In this document: piece after piece, positions 56,823-64,000 of the stretch | How the letters are laid out: every line of letters starts with the position of its first letter | Numbering within the stretch: position 1 is the first letter of the stretch | From: Xiphydria camelus | Lineage: Eukaryota; Arthropoda; Insecta; Hymenoptera; Xiphydriidae | DNA: 64,000 nt | NCBI GenBank assembly: GCA_963678675.1 | Contig: OY783199.1 | Coordinates: 6,951,501-7,015,500 of the forward strand | Reading direction: 5' to 3' | The notes under the pieces: generated by a model | What the model was told of the DNA's origin: nothing | The model's database searches: none | Seen by the model: only the letters and a program-made list of their open reading frames with translations | Made by a program: the position numbers and the translations under genes

Positions 56823-58648
56823 GTATTAACTTCATTTTTTCCGAAAACCGTATTATTTCCTCATTCTGCTATTTTTATATGTAAAATAGCAGAATGAGGA
56901 AATAATACGGTTTTCGAAAAAAATGGAGTTAATACTATTTAGTTCTGAGGTACTGTGAATTATTATTTAATACAACACGGAAATAATCGGGCACGAATCA
57001 CCGCGATTTCTTTTTTCCCGCAAATTGAATAGAAAATATTTCATTCCTTACCGCGCGGAGAGAGAACCGACCTTGGTCGTCGCGCGCGGGTATTAAACCG
57101 AGCCTCCCGGTTGGAAGGAACCCATACCTACGACTACAGCTTGCCATTTGACTCGCGGAGGAGTTATCTCGGAGCTCGGTTTGCTTTGCCATCTCGCTGA
57201 AAACCTTGCTAAACCTGTCCGTGGTATCGGCTGGTTTAGTCGCACCCGGATAATGGCCTGGATAAGCCGCGAATGAACGACGACGCCCATGCGCTTGGAC
57301 CGTCGCGTCGGTGTCCCGTCGAGGGAACCTAGTGCTGCAGGGGCGTTAAAAACCATACAGACGGCGTTTACGAGCATCGCGCGAGTAGTGTGGGTATACG
57401 TAGAGTCGAGGACTCCTGTCGTCCGTGGACTCGTGGTATGGGAAACCGCGTCGAGATCCTGGGAAGATCTCACGGCGTTTCCTCTCGAGAGCGCTCGGTT
57501 GTCGCTTCGTTTATGAATTTACAGGTAAACGTGGAAAGGAGTATTAAAAGCCACAACCGGAAATAGGTACTGTCGCGTAAGTTAACATCCTACTGCTGTG
57601 TAAGAATTCATTCTACAGCCGCAGGAATTAATCGTATGGCTGAAGGAATGGATTTCATTATAGCACATTGTAAAAAGAATTGTATTAAATTTAGTATAAC
57701 TGTATATAAAGCTTTTTTAAAAGCAATTTGTTATGAAATTTATATTCAATTAAATATAATTGTATATACGTATTATATGCTTATGTTTGTCGTATTTATC
57801 AGTTTATAAATTTAGAAAAACTGTATAAAATTATAATCCATATAAAGGCCAAAAAGTTTGAACGCAGAATAAACCATCTATAATTGTATACATAAAGTTC
57901 AACAAATATTTAATACAAATTTCACAAGTTAATATTAATATATTAATTGTGTAATAATTACACGTGCCGGATAAAAGCTCCATATACAATTATATTAAAA
58001 ATACAAATTTTTTTCGACAGTGCAGCAAAGAATCTTATCGCTCTTCCGACTTTTATTTATGCAGTCGATCATGTGACGTTAAAATGAGACCGTCCTTGGT
58101 TTGTTCTGCACATCGAATGATTTCCGAGAAACTACCGCCCGCTTCACGATCGAATCTTTTTTTTTCCGCTATTCGGACTCGGCCGTTCTTGAAATTCGAG
58201 AAGCCGCGCATTTTAATTCACGTCGGTCGGTCGCACCTTCGTCACATCCCGGAAGACCAGTCCGACCGATCGACTACATTATACGACATATCGGTCCTTG
58301 ACCTTCGAAGCTGACGATAAAAATGAAAATCTCGACTGTATTATTCATCTCGTGCACAGTGCCGGGAACACTTCCGGAAGAGAAATCGCGAACCCGACGA
58401 TACGCTGATAAATGACGAAAGCGTGGAGCGATAGTGGATACGGCATCGCATCCGCCTTGTCCTCCACACCCTTTAGCTTCGATTCCATTCCACTCGCGCG
58501 TCGTAACTGTATGCCGCTGTCTTCCTTGCGAATCGGTTCTTTTCCGTCTACCCGTCTGGCCAAGTACTGCCGCTTCTACTGTAGCGACACCGCGCGATCC
58601 GGCTTCGGTGCGCGCCGGCGTACGTTGATCGCGAATATAGCAATATAG
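56823..58648. other. No gene recognised
   Basis: A short palindrome lies at 56833-56937 (arms around CCGTATTATTTCCTCATTCTGC). GC-rich patches at 57060-57520 and 58370-58640 have frames on both strands (up to 134 codons) that resemble no family. The 57590-57970 part is very AT-rich. Confidence 0.4.
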
Positions 58649-60915
58649 TCCAGTCATATCATACATCCAACCTTGCAATAATTAGGGTAAACCTAATTTT
58701 TGTATATGTTGTTAGGATCTACCTGGGTAGTATAAATCCAGATTTGCAACCCTGAAAAAGTTGTGCCACCTGAGATATAACCAAAAAACCGCGATATTTT
58801 TGGACTTTTTTCAATTCTTTGCCAAGAAGACACTAAAGGGAACTTCTGACGAAAAACGTCACTCTTACCTTTTCTAAAGTAGATAAACTTTGCTACAATT
58901 TAAGCTCTAGCAGAGCTCGGTAGCTCTCGTAGTTGATGAGATACAGCTTTGCAAAGATGACAATTTTTCTCTAAAACGGGCAAACTTTAGCTTACGCTCT
59001 ACTTTTGAGTGAAATATTTTCAAAAGTACTAACCCTACATAAAAACTTCGAGAAATAAAATTTTAGAACATTTAATTACCTTCCATTTAAAAAATGGCCA
59101 AAAGCCAAAAAAGTCACAGTAAGTTATCGATAGAGGCCTAAGGCGAGGGGAGCGGGATCGGGCAAGAGGGAAATAATTATTACATTGGACCAACAGTGAT
59201 TTTGTTACTTGAACCAGACCAGGTGATTCTTATAGATTTATGTGCTCTAAAAACGAATTTGACTCTTAAATTTGTGACGTTGGTCAGGATTTCGAGATAC
59301 TTGAGGTTAAATATACGAAAACGGGCGATTTTGGCCATATTCACGGGTCTATTACAATGCAACTAAACAATTTTTCTTCATTGCACTTGTGTCGTTTTTG
59401 AACTTTTCAATACATTACTTAATTATTCCTAAACGATTTTACAAAGCCAAATTTCAATACAAGTCGATCATGTAGGTCCACTGCACCACGCGTCTGATAC
59501 ATTGAGGCCATATTCACGGCTCTATTACAATGAAACTAAAAAATGTTTCTTCATTGCACTTACAGCATTTGAAAGTGTCATTTTTGAACTTTTCAATACA
59601 TTACTTGATTGTTCCTAAACGATTTTATAAAGCCAAATTTCTGTACGACAAGTCTATTGTTCATATTCATTTAGGCGTGTGGCACGGTGAACCCGCACGA
59701 TCGACTTGTACTGAAACTTAGCTTTATACAATCGTTTAAAAACAATCAAGCAATGGACTGGAAAATTAAAAAATGACACTTCCAAATGCTCTAAGTGCAA
59801 TTAAGAAAAAATTTTTAGTTTCATTGTAATAGAGCCGTACATATGGCCTAAATGTATCAGACGCGTGGTGCGGTGGACCTACATGATCGACTTTTCGTAC
59901 TGAAATTTGGCTTTGTGAAATCGTTTAGGAACAATCAAGTAATGTATTGAAAAGTTCAAAAATGACACTTTGAAATGCTGTAAGTGCAATTAAGAAAAAT
60001 TTTTTAGTTTCATTGTAATAGAGCCGTGAATATGGCCTAAATGTAGCGGACGCGTGGTACGGTGGACCCACATGATCGACTTGTACTGAAATTTGGCTTT
60101 GTAAAATCGTTTAGGAACAATCAAGTAATGTATTAAAAAGTTCAAAAACGACACTTTCAAATGCTGTAAGTGCAGTTAAGAACAATTTTTTTAGTTTCAT
60201 TGTAATAGACCCGTAAACATGGCCAAAATCACCAGTTTTCGTATATTTAATCTCAAGTATCTCGAAATCCTGACCAACGTCACAAATTTGAGAGTCAGAT
60301 TCGTTTTTAACGCACATAAATCTATAAGAATCACCTGGTCTGGTACGAGTAACAAAATCACTGTTGTCCTATGTAATAATTATTTCCCTCTTGCCCGAGC
60401 CCGCTTCCCTCGCCTTAGGCCTTTATCGATATCTCACTGTGACTTTTTTGGTTTTTGGCCATTTTTTAAATGGAAGGTAATTAAATTTTCTAAAGTTTTA
60501 TTTCTCGAAGTTTTTATGTAGGATTAGTACTTTTGAAAATATTTCACTCAAAAGTAGAGCGTAAGCTAAAGTTTGCCCGTTTTAGAAAAAAATTGTCATC
60601 TTTGCAAAGCTGCATCTCATCAACTACGTGAGCTACCGAGTTCGGCTAGAGCTTAAATATTGTAGCAAATTTTATCTACTTTAGAAAAGGTAAGAATGAC
60701 TTTTTTCGTCAGAAGTTCCCTTTAGTGTCTTCTTGGCAAAGAATTGAAAAAAGTCCAAAAATATCGCGGTTTTTTGGCTATATCTCAAGTGGCACTACTT
60801 TTTCAGGGTTGCAAATCTGGATTTATACTACCCAGGTGGATCCTAACAACATATAAAAAAATTAGGTTTACCCTAATTATTGCAAGATTGGGCTCGTTTT
60901 TATGTACATGACTGG
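58649..60915. mobile_element. 2.27-kb foldback element with tandem core
   Basis: The ends CCAGTCAT (58649) and ATGACTGG (60915) open arms that pair across roughly 0.8 kb each, including AATTAGGGTAAACCTAATTT and its complement. Between them a unit of about 180 bases (from CTATTACAATGMAACTAAA to the GTCGATCATGTAGGTCC part) occurs five times: two forward (about 59338-59700) and three inverted (about 59711-60215). The only sizeable frames are in the arms and are mirrored on both sides, so I take them as by-products. No transposase. Confidence 0.8.
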
Positions 60916-61417
60916 CCTAATATTATTGTAGCGTTCAATTGATGGCCGGGTGGCTATTCGTGTACAATAATGTGAGGCTAAAAAATTGTACACAGCTATA
61001 TACCAAACGAACTCGAGTAATTTTGTTCGTCGATCCTGAAGTGGCAGAGAAGCAATTCGAATCTCATTCGAAATAACGAGACTCGACGATAATCACAACG
61101 TCTGCTCAATGTGTATACGTGTATGAAGACCGGAATGTTTTTCAAACAACGGGAATCGACAATATTAATTAACGTCTGGTTAGTAAAAGTTTGTACGAAT
61201 TTAAAGTTTGGAATGTTTTTCGTATAACGAGAATCGACTATAATTAACGACTGGTTATTACAAATCTGTACGAATACGAAGATTGCTAGGTTTTTCAGGT
61301 TTATTTCTGTATTTGGCGAGACGAATGAGAGGAAATGTCGGAATAGCATCGTCGTCGTTGTTGAAATAACGCGGTTCGACGACAAATGTAACGTTCAATT
61401 AAAACAGATAAATTTGT
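60916..61417. repeat. Imperfect tandem repeat region
   Basis: Between about 61131 and 61295, a unit of about 78 bases (GGAATGTTTTTC...GAATCGAC...CTGGTTA..A) occurs twice, with a partial third copy. The rest holds nothing recognised. Confidence 0.5.
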
Positions 61418-62105
61418 ATGATCGTCACAACATTCATACAAACTACGATAATTGGTTGTTCTAAAATTTACGTTTCTTTTACCGTGTGAATTTGAAAAAT
61501 TACTACCTATTCTTAAATGAATTTTTAAATTTACATTTTAGTGCAATTCAAATTAATCGCTGTATTTATCGTAGCAACATATTTACGCAAAATTGCGCTT
61601 ATATTGAGCACACGTTTAGCATTTTATTTGTATTATTTTGAAATCATTTGATGTCACACATATATTTACTTAATAACGACTCATAAAGCACACAACTTTA
61701 ATACATCTGATGAGTCAATAGGTACTACCTAAAGTTACTGTAAAATTTACGTACATTTGTCTAACTGGAAAGTTACCCATCCGCTGTAAACTGCCCAAGT
61801 AGACTTGGATAATCGTCACGACGTTCATACAAACTACAATAATTGATTCTTCTAAAGTCAACGTTTAGTTTGCCGCGTTAGCTTAGGAAAATAATTATAC
61901 TTGAAGAAATTGTTAAATTTATATTATAATATCAATCAAATTAATCGTTGTATTTATTGTAGCAATATATTTACGAAAAATTGTGCATATATTGAATAAA
62001 TGTTTAACATTTTATTTGTATCGGTTTGAAATCATTTAGCGACACAAATATGCTTGCTTAATGATGACTCATAAAGCGCGCAATATTGATGCATAGGATG
62101 AACTG
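61418..62105 (+). repeat. Diverged direct repeat of about 0.3 kb
   Basis: Sequence 61418-61715 (from ATGATCGTCACAACATTCAT) resembles 61808-62105 (from ATAATCGTCACGACGTTCAT) along its whole length. Landmarks TTATTTGTA and GACTCATAAAGC are in the same places. The copies differ at roughly one base in five, so the duplication is old. Confidence 0.75.
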
Positions 62106-62129
62106 AAAAGTAATGTTTAATGCGCGAAG

Positions 62130-62480
62130 CCTTTAAGAGCAATTGTCTTTTAAGAGCAATTAATCAGATCTCGATTGAAATGCCTCTATAAGGGCTTAAT
62201 TGTATGTAGATTAAAGTTTAATATGTAACAAGGAAGCCTTAAAATGCCCCGACAGAGTCCTATTAAATTTTCATTAGCAATGCCTGCTTATTTCTTAACA
62301 AGGCATCCTTATCAAACCCTGAAGAGGTCCTTACAAGTTGGCCTTCCTAGAGCTTTACAGTTTAAAAATAAAGAAACCTTGGAAAGCCCTGACAGGGCCC
62401 TACTAAGGAAGCCCTCATCAGGGAAGCCCTAGTTTGAGTGTTACAGGGGCCTTTTCTTAACTAAGGCCATCCCTAACTAA
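62130..62480. repeat. Short-word repeat region (GGAAGCCCT / CCCTGACAGGGCC)
   Basis: Words such as AAGCCCT, CCTGACAGGGCC, AAGGAAGCC and GGCCTT recur irregularly, giving a low-complexity stretch. A 62-codon frame across it looks like a product of the repeat. Possibly decayed satellite. Confidence 0.4.
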
Positions 62481-63011
62481 TTTCTACACGGATAGCGCTT
62501 ACCCCTACCCGTAGAGCGCCGGCAAACATAAAGTCTAACTAAAAGCATCCCGCCAATGCATACACGTATAGTTCGCGCGACTGGAAAGTTGCGCAGCTGC
62601 TATAAACTCGAGTATTTCGTTCGTCGTGGACAAAGTGGGAAAAGGCGCGTGTACCAAAGATTACCTAAGAGATCTATCCCGTTCATTTTTTACTTATAAA
62701 CCGTCCGCGAAATTGCATATTTACCGGCGCACAGCGCGTTCGCCCGGAAGGTGCTACGATGCTTTGAGAAATGGTGACACGCGAGAAGTCGGGAGTTCGA
62801 GTCGACGCGAGATTCTCGGCGTTACGTCAACGCGTCTGGAAGAGAGTCGCGCGTTCGCGTCGCGATAGGATCGCTCTAACAAAGACGGTTGCGAAAGCTC
62901 GAACCACCGGGTCGATCCATTTGTTTGGAGCAAACATAACGACCCGAATGTGCCATTTTGTCGAATCTACTAAATTGTATAACTATTATTGGAATTGGAA
63001 ATATATAGATA
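62481..63011. other. No gene recognised
   Basis: CpG-rich between 62560 and 62930, with overlapping plus-strand frames of 80 and 95 codons. No family recognised. Confidence 0.35.
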
Positions 63012-63310
63012 CTGAGAAAACAGTTTATTTGAATGTTTCTTTGAATGTGACGAAATAGATATTTTGTTGAACTAAATAAATACTCGTTAACTGCTACGAT
63101 ATTTATTTGGCATAATTAAATACTTCAAAGCAACTGTTTGAATGAAATAAACATCTCAATAATTAACCTATTTTCTTGTCCCGACGAAATATTTTTTTCG
63201 CCATATTTGAAATTACATTTGTTAACTTAGGTTATAAGTGCGTTTCTCTCTACAACATCGTGACGTCATCAAAACGCCAGAGAGACGCACTTTATGCTGA
63301 GTAACGAGCG
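63012..63310. repeat. MITE fragments related to 7632-8357
   Basis: ACTGAGAAAACAGTTTATTT near 63012 and CCGACGAAATATTT near 63181 match the interior of the element at 7632-8357. A separate inverted pair (AAGTGCGTTTCTCTC and GAGAGACGCACTTT, about 63236-63293) follows. Confidence 0.5.
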
Positions 63311-64000
63311 CGAGGGAGATAGACTCACAACTCGATGATGTAGCTGCATTTCTAAATGTCGTTTTCCAGCTTAAACAAGGTCAAAAATGAAAAACGAAAA
63401 AACACGGTGAAAATAATTTTGCCCGCATTTTTCGAATCTGCGATTTAAAAAAACTGCTTAAAAACTGAATTGCATTGAACGACAGATAAAAGACGAGTTT
63501 CGATTACCGAAGAAATCGAAATATAAGCTCCAAAAATACCAACGTGTGTGTGTTTGCGTACTCCAAGAAACATGTCCACAATTTTCATTTGACCGTTAAA
63601 AAGCGCAAACCAGGAAGGATTCGTCCTCTCGCGAGTAGAAATAAAAGGAGAGGCTCCATCGACTTTCTTGGAGAAACCGTCCGGCGCGCCAATTTATAGC
63701 TCCGTTGCTAAGTGATTAATTAAAGTCCTCCCCCTCCCTCTCTACCACGAGAGACCCCGTTATCTCTCCCGTCTACACTCCACTCGAGTCGGACACTCGC
63801 GTAAACGCCACTTCGCGAACCCCCGGAAAACCTCGAGCGATGTGCGGCTTAACCTCGTCGCACGCGCGACGACCACCGAGTAAAAGCCGCGGAATCCCGC
63901 GGAATCCGTCAGCATGTCGCGCCGAGAGAGTAAGAGCGATTACGTCGACCACAGAAGTGGAATCCGCCACTTGGATTCAACGGCCTCCAGACTCTCTCGC
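63311..64000. other. No gene recognised; CpG-rich at the window edge
   Basis: The last 350 bases are GC- and CpG-rich and pyrimidine-biased. A minus-strand frame of 65 codons (from MADSTSVVDVIALTLSARHA) is open there, but I do not recognise it. It could be the start of a gene beyond the edge. Confidence 0.35.

Noticed and set aside
56675..56884. Frame starting MSNTRLTISRTAQV, conserved with the copy near 12.6 kb
   Set aside because: The conservation extends beyond the frame across the whole repeat, and the frame stops are not shared, so it is repeat identity and not protein constraint.
59338..60215. Regularly repeated 180-base units considered as a CRISPR-like or satellite array
   Set aside because: Eukaryotic context, units in both orientations and without unique spacers; they form the core of the foldback element.
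60219..60521. 100-codon plus-strand frame starting MAKITSFRIFNLKYLE
   Set aside because: The same sequence occurs inverted in the left arm of the foldback element (59180-59362), so it is part of the repeat arm; no protein family recognised.
62760..62830. GGGAGTTCGAGTC, resembling a tRNA or SINE B box
   Set aside because: No A box at the right distance and no cloverleaf can be drawn, so no tRNA or SINE call.

Overview
This is a stretch of animal nuclear genome. Its genes have introns with GT-AG borders, it has AATAAA signals and AT-rich intergenic DNA, and it is dense in short inverted-repeat transposons. The proteins (WDR20, APLF, Trax, a KIF16B-type kinesin, a multi-zinc-finger Cid1-type terminal nucleotidyltransferase), mariner, pogo, piggyBac-like and Harbinger-like relics and CpG-rich promoter-like islands in AT-rich DNA fit an insect. 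I lean to a hymenopteran, but the sequence alone does not settle the species.

Layout. 1-5.0 kb: no exon recognised; microsatellites, two MITEs and a CpG-rich stretch at 3.2-4.3 kb. 5.1-6.5 kb: two minus-strand motor-domain exons of a KIF16B/Klp98A-like kinesin; its other exons are not found here. 6.5-14 kb: MITEs. 14.4-24.2 kb: WDR20 on the plus strand, three coding exons plus a distant alternative last exon that I infer from splice sites and reading frame. 24.2-28.5 kb: AT-rich. 28.5-32.75 kb: APLF on the plus strand, six exons, with a piggyBac-like MITE nested in a Tc1/mariner-like MITE in intron 3. 33.1-34.05 kb: intronless Trax on the minus strand, tail-to-tail with APLF. 36.3-40.7 kb: a 12-finger C2H2 protein fused to a Cid1-family nucleotidyltransferase, four exons. 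41-64 kb: no confident host gene. This half is a transposon graveyard: TTA/TAA-flanked MITEs, a mariner transposase relic, a TA-flanked MITE with 0.17-kb arms, a pogo-like element carrying another element, two MITEs split by later insertions, and a 2.27-kb foldback palindrome. GC-rich islands near 46.5, 53.4-54.9, 57.1-58.6 and 63.6-64 kb may be promoters or first exons of unseen genes.

The genes are not an operon. Two act in DNA or RNA transactions by known family roles (APLF in end joining, Trax in the C3PO nuclease), one tails RNA, WDR20 activates USP12/USP46 deubiquitinases, and the kinesin moves endosomes. The items most worth a second look are the duplicated and partly eroded zinc-finger array in the nucleotidyltransferase, the alternative WDR20 C-terminus, the non-canonical kinesin P-loop, and the nested or foldback elements whose order of insertion can be read from the sequence.
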